Below, one piece after another: positions 1 to 7,003 of a stretch of 40,452 nucleotides of DNA; the first letter of the stretch is position 1, and every line of letters begins with the position of its first letter. Below the pieces are notes generated by a model that searched no databases, had not been told where the DNA came from, and saw nothing but the letters and a program-made list of their open reading frames with translations. Location: positions 1 to 40,452 of the forward strand of contig JAPUIA010000245.1 of NCBI GenBank assembly GCA_027297435.1, read 5' to 3'. Source of the DNA: Gammaproteobacteria bacterium (GTDB taxonomy: Bacteria > Pseudomonadota > Gammaproteobacteria > Pseudomonadales > Azotimanducaceae). The position numbers were made by a program, and so were the translations under genes.

Positions 1-5
1 CAATT

Positions 6-27
6 GGGTGGGCATGTTTGCCCACCC
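6..27. repeat. Perfect 9-bp GC-rich hairpin at window edge
   Basis: GGGTGGGCA at 6-14 and TGCCCACCC at 19-27 form a perfect stem around a 4-nt loop (TGTT). No run of T follows on either strand, so it is not a textbook intrinsic terminator. It could still end an upstream gene that lies outside the window, or be an extragenic palindrome. Confidence 0.5.
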
Positions 28-131
28 CCCGCCCTTCCGGCCGCGGGGCCGACCCTTTACACCTTTTCCCCCTTTTCCCGGCGGCAAACCGATTCTTGGC
101 GCGGGTCTAAGAATATAAAATGGTTAAACGG

Positions 132-157
132 TCCGCCCCGGCTGCATTATGGGCGGA
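132..157 (+). promoter_or_regulatory. Leader hairpin covering a Shine-Dalgarno sequence
   Basis: TCCGCCC (132-138) pairs with GGGCGGA (151-157) around a 12-nt loop. The right arm overlaps the GGAGG (155-159) that would serve the ATG at 169. Translation of the short leader ORF, and perhaps of ileS behind it, could therefore be modulated by this stem. The base pairing is seen directly; the regulatory role is inference. Confidence 0.35.
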
Positions 158-168
158 GGTTCCTTACA

Positions 169-189
169 ATGCGCGACCAATTTCAGTAA
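169..189 (+). CDS. Possible 6-codon leader ORF upstream of ileS
   Basis: ATG at 169 with a good GGAGG nine bases upstream opens a frame MRDQFQ that ends in TAA at 187-189, 11 bases before the likely ileS start. The ileS ATG itself has no clear ribosome binding site. Re-initiation or translational coupling from this mini-ORF is therefore plausible. It contains no isoleucine codon, so it is not a classical attenuation leader. It may also be chance. Confidence 0.3.
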   Translation: MRDQFQ

Positions 190-200
190 GCCTGGCTGAT

Positions 201-3200
201 ATGGCTGAAGCAGCGGAAACGCAAACGACGTTTTCCTTCGTAGCGATGGAACACGAGATTTTGAAGCGATGGGAGTCTTCAAACGTGTTTCAGCAGTCGT
301 TGGATGTGCGTAAGGACAAGAAGCCCTACATCTTCTACGATGGTCCGCCGTTCGCTACGGGACTGCCGCACCATGGACACATGGTCAGCAGCACGATCAA
401 GGATGTCGTGCCGCGTTACTGGACCATGAAGGGCCGGTATGTGTTGCGCCGTTTCGGTTGGGACTGTCACGGGCTACCCATCGAGCACGAGATAGATCAG
501 CAGCTCGGCATGTCGGCCCAGCAAGCCGTGGATGAGTTGGGCATTGCCGGTTATAACGACGAGTGTCGCGGTATCGTGCAGCGCTATGTCGATCAGTGGC
601 GCCGTACCATCACCCGCCTGGGACGCTGGGTCGATTTCGACAACGATTACAAAACCATGGACAGCTGGTACATGGAGTCGTTGTGGTGGGTGGTCAAGCA
701 GCTGTGGGATAAAGGGCTGATCTACCAGGGCAACAAGATCATGCCCGTGTCCACCGCCCTGGAAACTCCGCTGGCGAATTTCGAGGCAACGTCCAACTAC
801 ATGGACGTGCAAGATCCGGCGATCACCGTCCTGCTCAAACTCACCGACGAGGATGCTTATCTGTCGGTTTGGACCACTACACCCTGGACTTTGCCATCGA
901 ACCTGGCGGTGTGCGTAGGGCCTGAGATCGAGTACGTGAGGGTGCACGACGAGGACGCAGACAAAGACATCTATTTTGCCGCGAAGCGCCTGGAGGCCTA
1001 CGGTAGCTTTGCGATCAAGGCTCGCGTTACCGGCAAAGAGCTTGTGGGCCGTAGCTACGAACCGCCATTTCCGTACTTCGATAAGGAGCGTGACAACGGT
1101 GCCTTTGTAGTGGTTATGGATGATTACGTCACGACCGAAGACGGGACTGGCCTGGTTCATCAAGCACCTGCGTTCGGTGAAGATGATTATAGAATTCTGC
1201 CGGCCGCGGGTATCGAGGCGTTCGTTTGCCCGGTTACGATGCAGGGATTGTTCACCGACGAGGTAACCGACTTTGCCGGTCAGCACGTCAAGGAGGCCGA
1301 CAAAGACATCGTCCGCTACCTGAAAGAGGCGGGCGTGCTCTACCGACACGACGTCATCCACCACAGTTATCCGCACTGCTACCGCTCAGATACGCCGCTG
1401 ATCTATCGAGCAGTGCCTTCGTGGTACGTACGTGTAACCGAGATCCGTGACCGATTGATTGCCGCCAACGACCAGATTCACTGGATACCCGAGCACATCA
1501 AACACGGCCGCATGGGCAACTGGTTAGCCGGCGCGCTCGATTGGGCAATCTCGCGCAACCGGATCTGGGGGACGCCGCTGCCGATCTGGATCAACGATGT
1601 GACCGGCAATCAGGTGTGCATCGGCTCCATCGACGAACTGTACAAGCGCACCGGTGTGCGCCTCGACGACCTGCACCGCGAATACGTCGACCCCTTGACG
1701 TTTGAAGTCGAAGGTGAGGAGGGCGTCTACCGGCGGATTGCCGAAGTGCTCGACTGCTGGTTCGAGTCCGGCTCCATGCCTTATGCCCAGCTGCATTACC
1801 CTTTCGAGAATCAGAACGTGTTCGACGCCGGTTTCCCCGCGGAGTTCGTCGCCGAAGGCTTGGACCAGACGCGCGGTTGGTTCTACACGCTGACCGTGAT
1901 CGCAGCGGCACTCTACGACAAGCCGGCGTTTCGCAACGTGATCGTCAACGGCATGGTGATGGCCGAAGACGGCAAGAAGATGTCCAAGCGGCTGAAGAAC
2001 TACACGCCGCCGGACGAGCTGATGGAGATCTATGGTGCGGATGCGCTGCGTCTGTACCTCATCAACTCCGGACTGGTGCGGGCCGAAGAGCAGCGCTTTG
2101 CGGATGCGGGCGTGCGGGACATGGCCCGGCGCGCGCTTCTGCCCTGGTTCAACGCGTTCTCGTTTCTGAAGACTTACGCAGACATCGACGGTTGGTCGCC
2201 TGACAAGGGAACCCATGCAGGCGACAACGTACTCGACCAGTGGATCCTGTCGCGCCTACAGACCTTAAAAGCCAACATCGCGCGCGAGATGGACAAGTAC
2301 CACCTGTACAACGTGGTTCCGGCGCTCTACGACTTCATTGAGGACCTGACGAACTGGTACATCCGCCTGAACCGCGGCCGCTTCTGGGGAGAGGAGATCA
2401 CGGCGGACAAAATCGCCGCGTACAGCACGTTGTTCAACGCGCTTCAAGAGCTGTGCCTAGTCATGGCGCCGTTTACACCGTTTCTATCGGAGTACCTCTA
2501 TTTGCAGCTCGCCGACTTGAACAACCGCCCTGCCAAGCCGGAATCGGTGCATCTTTGCGATTTTCCGGAGGCCGAGGAGAGTCTCGTCAAACCGGCACTC
2601 GAGGCAGCGGTTGCGCGCATGCAGCAGGTGATTTTGCTGGGCCGACAGAAACGCGAAGAAGCGAAGATAGGGCTAAGAACCCCGCTCAGGTGCTTGACCA
2701 TCATCAACCGCGATCAGGCGCTCTTGGATGAGATGGCGAGGCTCGAGCCGACAATCAAAAGCGAGTTGAACGTCCAGACGGTCAACTACGATGCGGACGA
2801 AGCCGCGTATATCGAATTGGTCGCCAAACCCAACTTTCCGGTGTTGGGCAAACGACTCGGTAGCCGCATGAAGTCGTTCCAACAGCGCATTGGCAGTCTG
2901 TCTGCAGATGCAATTGCCCGGCTGCAGGTTGACGGCAGCATCGAAATCGACGGTGAAACTTTCGACGCGCGAGAGATTCAGGTTTTTCAGCAAGCCCGCG
3001 AAGGTACCCAAGTCGTATCGAACAGTCTCATTGCGGTAGCACTGGATTGTACGTTGGACGACGACTTGATCCGCAGTGGTTACGCCCGCGAGATAGTCAA
3101 CCGTGTGCAGCGTGCGCGCAAAGACAAGGGATTGAACGTCTCGGATCGCATCGTAACGCGCTACGACGGCGACGCTGATTTGCTCACCGCGGCGGACGAA

Positions 3201-3332
3201 CATCGCGACTACATCATGATTGAGACCTTGAGCACGACGTTCGAGCGTGACGAGCGGACCGATGGTGGCACCGCGACCGAGATCGACGGCAAAGCGTTCG
3301 CGTTCTCCATCAGCGTGGCGAAGTACCGCTAG
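201..3332 (+). CDS. ileS: Isoleucine--tRNA ligase, type 2 (eukaryote-like)
   Basis: Charges tRNA-Ile with isoleucine in the cytoplasm and edits misactivated valine. The class I signature HHGH is at residues 57-60 (within PPFATGLPHHGH) and KMSKR is at 593-597. A CP1 editing insertion lies between them, and a long anticodon-binding and C-terminal region follows. At 1043 aa it matches the longer IleS2 type rather than the roughly 940-aa IleS1 usual in Gammaproteobacteria; the C-terminus lacks the Cys-rich zinc motif of IleS1. I chose the ATG at 201 because family similarity begins just after it (TFSFVAMEHEILKRWE). An in-frame ATG at 120 would add 27 unlike residues. IleS2 enzymes are known for tolerance of mupirocin (family knowledge). 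The stop overlaps that of the convergent gene downstream. Confidence 0.96.
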   Translation: MAEAAETQTTFSFVAMEHEILKRWESSNVFQQSLDVRKDKKPYIFYDGPPFATGLPHHGHMVSSTIKDVVPRYWTMKGRYVLRRFGWDCHGLPIEHEIDQQLGMSAQQAVDELGIAGYNDECRGIVQRYVDQWRRTITRLGRWVDFDNDYKTMDSWYMESLWWVVKQLWDKGLIYQGNKIMPVSTALETPLANFEATSNYMDVQDPAITVLLKLTDEDAYLSVWTTTPWTLPSNLAVCVGPEIEYVRVHDEDADKDIYFAAKRLEAYGSFAIKARVTGKELVGRSYEPPFPYFDKERDNGAFVVVMDDYVTTEDGTGLVHQAPAFGEDDYRILPAAGIEAFVCPVTMQGLFTDEVTDFAGQHVKEADKDIVRYLKEAGVLYRHDVIHHSYPHCYRSDTPLIYRAVPSWYVRVTEIRDRLIAANDQIHWIPEHIKHGRMGNWLAGALDWAISRNRIWGTPLPIWINDVTGNQVCIGSIDELYKRTGVRLDDLHREYVDPLTFEVEGEEGVYRRIAEVLDCWFESGSMPYAQLHYPFENQNVFDAGFPAEFVAEGLDQTRGWFYTLTVIAAALYDKPAFRNVIVNGMVMAEDGKKMSKRLKNYTPPDELMEIYGADALRLYLINSGLVRAEEQRFADAGVRDMARRALLPWFNAFSFLKTYADIDGWSPDKGTHAGDNVLDQWILSRLQTLKANIAREMDKYHLYNVVPALYDFIEDLTNWYIRLNRGRFWGEEITADKIAAYSTLFNALQELCLVMAPFTPFLSEYLYLQLADLNNRPAKPESVHLCDFPEAEESLVKPALEAAVARMQQVILLGRQKREEAKIGLRTPLRCLTIINRDQALLDEMARLEPTIKSELNVQTVNYDADEAAYIELVAKPNFPVLGKRLGSRMKSFQQRIGSLSADAIARLQVDGSIEIDGETFDAREIQVFQQAREGTQVVSNSLIAVALDCTLDDDLIRSGYAREIVNRVQRARKDKGLNVSDRIVTRYDGDADLLTAADEHRDYIMIETLSTTFERDERTDGGTATEIDGKAFAFSISVAKYR

Positions 3333-4321
3333 AGAATCAAACCCCGCCTAGGCAGACCGGCGGCGTCGTAGCACGCGTCGATCACTTGCATTTGTTTCAC
3401 GGCGTCGTCGGCGTCGGTGGGCAATGGCTTGCCGTCGACGACCGCCTCGATGAAGGCATCCATCTGGTAGTCATAGGTTGGCCGCCGATCGCGTTGTTCC
3501 ACGGTCGTCCCCGATGTCGTCGTGATCTCGATGGCGTGACCGGTCTGCGGAACGAGCGGATTCAGCACTTTCAAAGTACCCAGCGTGCCGGTTACGATCA
3601 GCTCGGCGCGAAAGCGCGCCTCTTTCGACATGTCGCCGGAGCTCACCGCGGTGGCGCCGCTTGGTAGAACGTAGTCAGCCTTGAGGATCAGGTCCACGTT
3701 AGCCGGTCCCTCAACGGCCGATGCCTTGGTTACCGTCGGTTCTTCGCCCGTAATATGACGAATCCACGAGATGGGATAGCAGCCGATATCCATCGTCACG
3801 CCGCCGCCGAGTTCGTACTGCATGCGAATGTTGTCGGGGTCGTTGACGGGAATGTGGAAGGCCGCTTCGACATGCACGAGCTCGCCGATCGTTCCGGAGT
3901 CGAGGATCTCTTTGGCACGGATGAACATCGGGTGGTAGCGGTAGTGGAACGCGTCCATCAGCACGAGCCCGGTCGCTTTGGCCTTGGCTGCCATGGTTGC
4001 CGCTTCATCTGCATTCAACGCGAGCGACTTTTCGCAGAGCACGTGCTTGCCGGCGTTCAATGCTGCGAGGGTCCAGGGTTTATGCAACGAGATGACAAGC
4101 GGATTGTATATGGCGTTCACCTCAGGATGGTCGATGACGGATTGGTAATCGTCCGCCACGATGCGAATGTGTTCGTGTTGCGCGAACGACTCGGCGCGGC
4201 GCTTGTCCCTTGCTGCGATGGCGTAGATGCCGACGTCGCGTTGATAGTCGGCCGGGCGAGTGAGGGCTCGCGGCGTGATGCGGGCCACCCCCAAGATGCC
4301 GAATCGAATCGCCGGTGCCAT
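3329..4321 (-). CDS. Gfo/Idh/MocA family NAD(P)-dependent oxidoreductase
   Basis: A 330-aa cytoplasmic dehydrogenase. The N-terminal Rossmann fold shows GILGVA at residues 8-13. The usual EKP nicotinamide-binding motif appears as EKS (97-99). The C-terminal domain carries GGGVTMDIGCYPI, in which Tyr replaces the usual His, as in the dihydrodiol/xylose dehydrogenase branch of the family. The substrate is probably a sugar, polyol or diol, but it cannot be fixed from sequence. An ATG at 4321 lies 8 bp after the stop of the crotonase gene, so the two are co-transcribed. A longer frame reaching into the crotonase gene was not used because it adds unlike residues. The stop codon overlaps that of ileS on the other strand. 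Confidence 0.9.
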   Translation of the reverse strand: MAPAIRFGILGVARITPRALTRPADYQRDVGIYAIAARDKRRAESFAQHEHIRIVADDYQSVIDHPEVNAIYNPLVISLHKPWTLAALNAGKHVLCEKSLALNADEAATMAAKAKATGLVLMDAFHYRYHPMFIRAKEILDSGTIGELVHVEAAFHIPVNDPDNIRMQYELGGGVTMDIGCYPISWIRHITGEEPTVTKASAVEGPANVDLILKADYVLPSGATAVSSGDMSKEARFRAELIVTGTLGTLKVLNPLVPQTGHAIEITTTSGTTVEQRDRRPTYDYQMDAFIEAVVDGKPLPTDADDAVKQMQVIDACYDAAGLPRRGLIL

Positions 4322-4328
4322 CGTCAGG

Positions 4329-5159
4329 TCACTCCGGGTGATCGAATCGAGGGCTGCGCTTTTCCAAGAATGCGCGCACCGCTTCTTTGTGATCCTCGGT
4401 ACGCGTGCTCCGCACCATGCGATCCGCCTCCATGGCAAGGCAGGTTCTTAGATCGGCGGTTAGTGCCCGATTCAAGTTCTCCTTCATATAGCCGAGAGCG
4501 ACCCGCGGCCCGTGTGCGATCTCCTGGGCGAGTGCGGCAGTATCCTCTGCGAGCGTCTCGAAGGGTACGACCCGGTTGGCAATGCCGAGTCTCAAACACT
4601 CCTCGGCGCTTACTCGACGCGATGTAAAGAACAGCTCTTTGGCCAATGCCGGCCCAACCAACTGGGTCAAGAACCAACTCGAGCCATAGTCGCCGGAGAG
4701 CCCGATGTTCTTGAACGCGGTGGTGATGAAAGCGTTTTCGGCCATGAGTCTCAAATCGCACGCCAGTGCGATGGATAACCCGGCGCCAGCGGCAGGTCCG
4801 GGAAGTGAGGCGATCGTTGGTTTGGTAAGCTCATGCAGGCGCAGTGATAGGGTTTCCTGCTTGTGCTGCAACGTGCGGATCGAATCTTCTAGCGTAGGTT
4901 TCGGTGTCTCAGGTGTCGTTTTCGAACCACCGCCCATGCCGGATACGTCGCCGCCCGCACAAAACGCCCTGCCCGCACCCGTGATGACGACGCAACCCAC
5001 GCGTGGATCTCGTTCCAACACGAGCAGCGTCTCTCTGAGCGCTGGCGTCAGGTTGTCGCTCAACGCGTTGCGTTTTTCCGGGCGGTTCAACGTGATGGTC
5101 GCGACTCGGGACTGCAAGTCGCACAGCAGTTCGTCGGTACCGGTGTCTATCTGGATCAT
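4329..5159 (-). CDS. Enoyl-CoA hydratase/isomerase (crotonase) family protein
   Basis: A 276-aa crotonase. Both oxyanion-hole segments are clear: AFCAGGDVSGM near residues 64-74 and GPAAGAGLSIALACDLRL near 119-136. The catalytic region reads GLSGDYGSSW, with an Asp where hydratases often have Glu, as in PaaG-like isomerases; hydration versus isomerisation is therefore open. It acts on acyl-CoA thioesters in the cytoplasm. Its ATG overlaps the stop of a 38-codon ORF upstream (TAATG), and the Gfo/Idh gene follows within 8 bp. The three form a small minus-strand operon. Confidence 0.92.
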   Translation of the reverse strand: MIQIDTGTDELLCDLQSRVATITLNRPEKRNALSDNLTPALRETLLVLERDPRVGCVVITGAGRAFCAGGDVSGMGGGSKTTPETPKPTLEDSIRTLQHKQETLSLRLHELTKPTIASLPGPAAGAGLSIALACDLRLMAENAFITTAFKNIGLSGDYGSSWFLTQLVGPALAKELFFTSRRVSAEECLRLGIANRVVPFETLAEDTAALAQEIAHGPRVALGYMKENLNRALTADLRTCLAMEADRMVRSTRTEDHKEAVRAFLEKRSPRFDHPE

Positions 5160-5275
5160 TACCAGGGCTCCTCAAATGGTCGGACGTCCGGTTCGAAGGC
5201 CCAGGCGTCGCGCGGTTGTTGATACAGCCGCCAATAGGTTTTACCTGACGAAGCGGCGACCTTGGTCTCATCCAT
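5159..5275 (-). CDS. Small 38-aa ORF coupled to crotonase gene
   Basis: The frame starts MDETKVAASSGKTYWRLYQ and ends FEEPW, with stop TAA sharing a base with the crotonase ATG. A GGGAG lies about 8-12 bases upstream of its start. Composition is acidic and aromatic-rich (three Trp, two Tyr, two Phe), unlike a random frame. I do not recognise a family. It could be a genuine small protein or a coupling leader for the crotonase gene. Conservation in relatives would decide. Confidence 0.5.
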   Translation of the reverse strand: MDETKVAASSGKTYWRLYQQPRDAWAFEPDVRPFEEPW

Positions 5276-5345
5276 CTCATGCTCCCTTGCGTCCTGATCG
5301 ATGAGCATCGATGATCCAGAATAACCGTAGACCGTACAAGGTCAG

Positions 5346-5762
5346 ATGCTTGTGATCAGCTTGCTACTCGCCGCGACGCTCAGCTTCGAAGCGTTCGCGT
5401 TTCTCGAAGGCGACTGGTGTGGCGAAGGGCTTGAAGCGACGGTCGTCGAGCGCTGGGGTGCGCCCTTTGGAGGAGCGATGACGGGTACGATGACGGCGGT
5501 GAAGGACGGTGCAGTGTGGTTCCATGAATTCATGGTGATCCAGATGGAAGGCGACGGCTGGGTGCTTCGCCTCAAACACTTCGAGCCGAGTGTCGTGTCC
5601 TGGGAGGAGAAGGACGAAGTCGTGATTTTCCCCCTCGAGTCCGCGTCTGTGGGCATTGCCGAGTTCGATGGGTTGCGCTTCGAACACCCCTCGCCGGATG
5701 TCCTTCGAGTCGTCGTGGTGCAGCAAAACCCGGTAGTTTTCGAGTACCAGAGGTGTAATTAA
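5346..5762 (+). CDS. Exported DUF6265-like protein
   Basis: A 138-aa protein with a short N-terminal hydrophobic segment (MLVISLLLAATLSFEAFA) that looks like a signal peptide. The body follows the pattern LEGDWCGEG, then a Trp-Gly-x-Pro-x-Gly-Gly stretch and paired beta-strands, as in DUF6265 proteins, whose function is unknown. AAGG precedes the ATG by about 5 bases. It is divergent from the crotonase operon, with a 70-bp shared promoter region, and is followed by an intrinsic terminator. Confidence 0.65.
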   Translation: MLVISLLLAATLSFEAFAFLEGDWCGEGLEATVVERWGAPFGGAMTGTMTAVKDGAVWFHEFMVIQMEGDGWVLRLKHFEPSVVSWEEKDEVVIFPLESASVGIAEFDGLRFEHPSPDVLRVVVVQQNPVVFEYQRCN

Positions 5763-5815
5763 AACTTATAGATCAATGTGTTATGAGAAGGTACGGGTGG
5801 TTTGCGCAAAAGAAC

Positions 5816-5841
5816 ACGGCCGGGAAACCCCGGCCGTTTTT
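5816..5841 (+). terminator. Intrinsic terminator
   Basis: ACGGCCGGG (5816-5824) pairs perfectly with CCCGGCCGT (5829-5837) around a 4-nt AAAC loop. Five T residues (5837-5841) follow at once. It ends the transcript of the DUF6265-like gene about 55 bp upstream. The A-rich left flank may allow weak termination in the opposite direction. Confidence 0.85.
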
Positions 5842-5920
5842 GGATTAGGAGATACGCGGTGCGTTTCTCCCTTTCCTCCCCCGACACGGATATCAACAAA
5901 TCCGGTGTGGCCTTGTCAAA

Positions 5921-5948
5921 TCGACGTTTTCCGGATCGGTGGGATAAT
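5921..5948 (+). promoter_or_regulatory. Candidate sigma-70 promoter for the Rieske gene
   Basis: TCGACG (5921-5926) and GATAAT (5943-5948) are separated by 16 bp, with four of six and five of six matches to the consensus boxes. It would start transcription near 5955, giving a leader of about 90 nt containing the tandem repeats at 5964-5996. It was chosen by eye only. Confidence 0.35.
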
Positions 5949-5963
5949 GATCAAATTCGTGGA

Positions 5964-5996
5964 CCCCAACGGGGCCCCAACGGGTTCCCAACGGGT
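5964..5996 (+). repeat. Three tandem 11-bp repeats in the Rieske gene leader
   Basis: CCCCAACGGGG, CCCCAACGGGT and TCCCAACGGGT lie end to end, followed by a further CCCC. Each unit can fold CCC/GGG around AAC. They sit between the candidate promoter and the ATG at 6047, a place where an operator or post-transcriptional element could lie. No protein partner can be named. Confidence 0.6.
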
Positions 5997-6046
5997 CCCC
6001 AAATCGTGCAGATCGACGGTTGAAGGAAGGTTGAATAGAAAAACGC

Positions 6047-6865
6047 ATGACCGAACATGATGTGCTAGCTCCCTATTCCGGGTCCGCCATACCCCACGTC
6101 GGTACGTATCGACGCGTGTTGCCGGTCACCTTGGAGCGCATGTATGAGAATGCGCTCGACTGGGCGCACCTACCCCACATACATGCGTCGAGCTTCGCAT
6201 CCATCGAGTGTGTGGACGCCGGCGCTTGGGGTTGGCGCGCCAACGTGACCGACGCCAACGGGCGGGGTTCCGTAATCGAGTTGCAACTCGACAAAACGCT
6301 CAGGCGCTGGATCACGCGCAATCTGGAAGGGTCCAGTCAAGGCTCCGAGATCTGGACGCACGCCTTCGCCGTCGATGCGCGCCGAGTCGATATCAACGTA
6401 GATTTCTTCGTGCCCGGCGTGCCGGCCGCTGCCCGTGAAAAAGTAGGACAGGCATATGCCAGAGCCTACACCACGCTCTATGACGAGGACGTCGCCATGA
6501 TGGTGGAGCGTCAACGGCAAATCGATCGACGCATCAATACGGGTGGCGAGACCGTTGTCGATGTCGGCTCCGAGGAAGCGCTGACGGCCGCGCTTGCCGG
6601 GACCGATCCTGTCGAGGTGCATTACCGAGGCCGAAGTTTTCGTCTCGCAACGCTGGGTGGGAAATGGTTCACCTACCCGGCGGTGTGCCCCCATCAGCTC
6701 GGGCCGCTCGGTAGTTCGGAGATGGTTGAGGGCATCGTACGTTGCCCTTGGCATGGTTACGCGTTTGATGTTGCCAGTGGTGATTGTGTGAACGGACACT
6801 CTTGCCGTCTCGACAACCGGCCATCGGTCGTCGTGAAGGCCGGTCGGATCCTACTCGAGCCCTAG
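6047..6865 (+). CDS. Rieske non-heme iron oxygenase with reversed domain order
   Basis: A 272-aa protein. Residues 20-165 resemble the catalytic domain of Rieske oxygenase alpha subunits. They show E34-x3-D38-x2-H41-x4-H46, the mononuclear iron motif, and a candidate third ligand D148 in YDEDVAMMVERQ. Residues about 186-272 form a Rieske [2Fe-2S] domain with C214-x-H216 and C233-x2-H236. In the known family the Rieske domain is N-terminal; here it is C-terminal, and the whole protein is shorter than the usual 340-450 aa. The reaction is presumably an O2-dependent hydroxylation or demethylation of an unknown substrate. No ferredoxin or reductase gene is adjacent. An MFS transporter follows after a short gap. 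Confidence 0.85.
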   Translation: MTEHDVLAPYSGSAIPHVGTYRRVLPVTLERMYENALDWAHLPHIHASSFASIECVDAGAWGWRANVTDANGRGSVIELQLDKTLRRWITRNLEGSSQGSEIWTHAFAVDARRVDINVDFFVPGVPAAAREKVGQAYARAYTTLYDEDVAMMVERQRQIDRRINTGGETVVDVGSEEALTAALAGTDPVEVHYRGRSFRLATLGGKWFTYPAVCPHQLGPLGSSEMVEGIVRCPWHGYAFDVASGDCVNGHSCRLDNRPSVVVKAGRILLEP

Positions 6866-6986
6866 CCCGCCAATAACTTCGTTCGGCCAGATGATCGAAG
6901 TACGACGCGTTGGATTTGTCGGCGCGGTTGAACGTGATGGTGGCGATGTGCGCGGCGTCGTCGGACCGTGAGATGTTGGGAGGCAT
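6866..6986 (-). pseudogene. Relic of the N-terminus of a crotonase gene
   Basis: Read on the minus strand from an ATG at 6986, the frame begins MPPNISRSDDAAHIATITF and continues NRADKSNASYFDHLAE. This resembles the first 40 residues of enoyl-CoA hydratases (compare VATITLNRPEKRNA in the intact gene at 4329-5159). Similarity stops after about 35 codons, where the frame runs into the 3' end of the Rieske gene. No oxyanion-hole motif follows, so it is a truncated remnant. Confidence 0.5.
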
Positions 6987-7003
6987 GGACGTAACATAGC
7001 GAC

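Noticed and set aside
90-120. Possible ileS promoter (TTGGCG and TATAAA)
   Set aside because: The spacing between the boxes is only 12 bp, too short for a sigma-70 promoter.
474-1376. 300-codon open frame on the minus strand
   Set aside because: It lies wholly antisense to ileS, is rich in Arg, His and Val as expected of a shadow frame at this GC content, and has no recognisable domain.
3755-4627. 290-codon open frame on the plus strand
   Set aside because: It crosses the junction of two well-supported minus-strand genes and shows no domain; a shadow frame.
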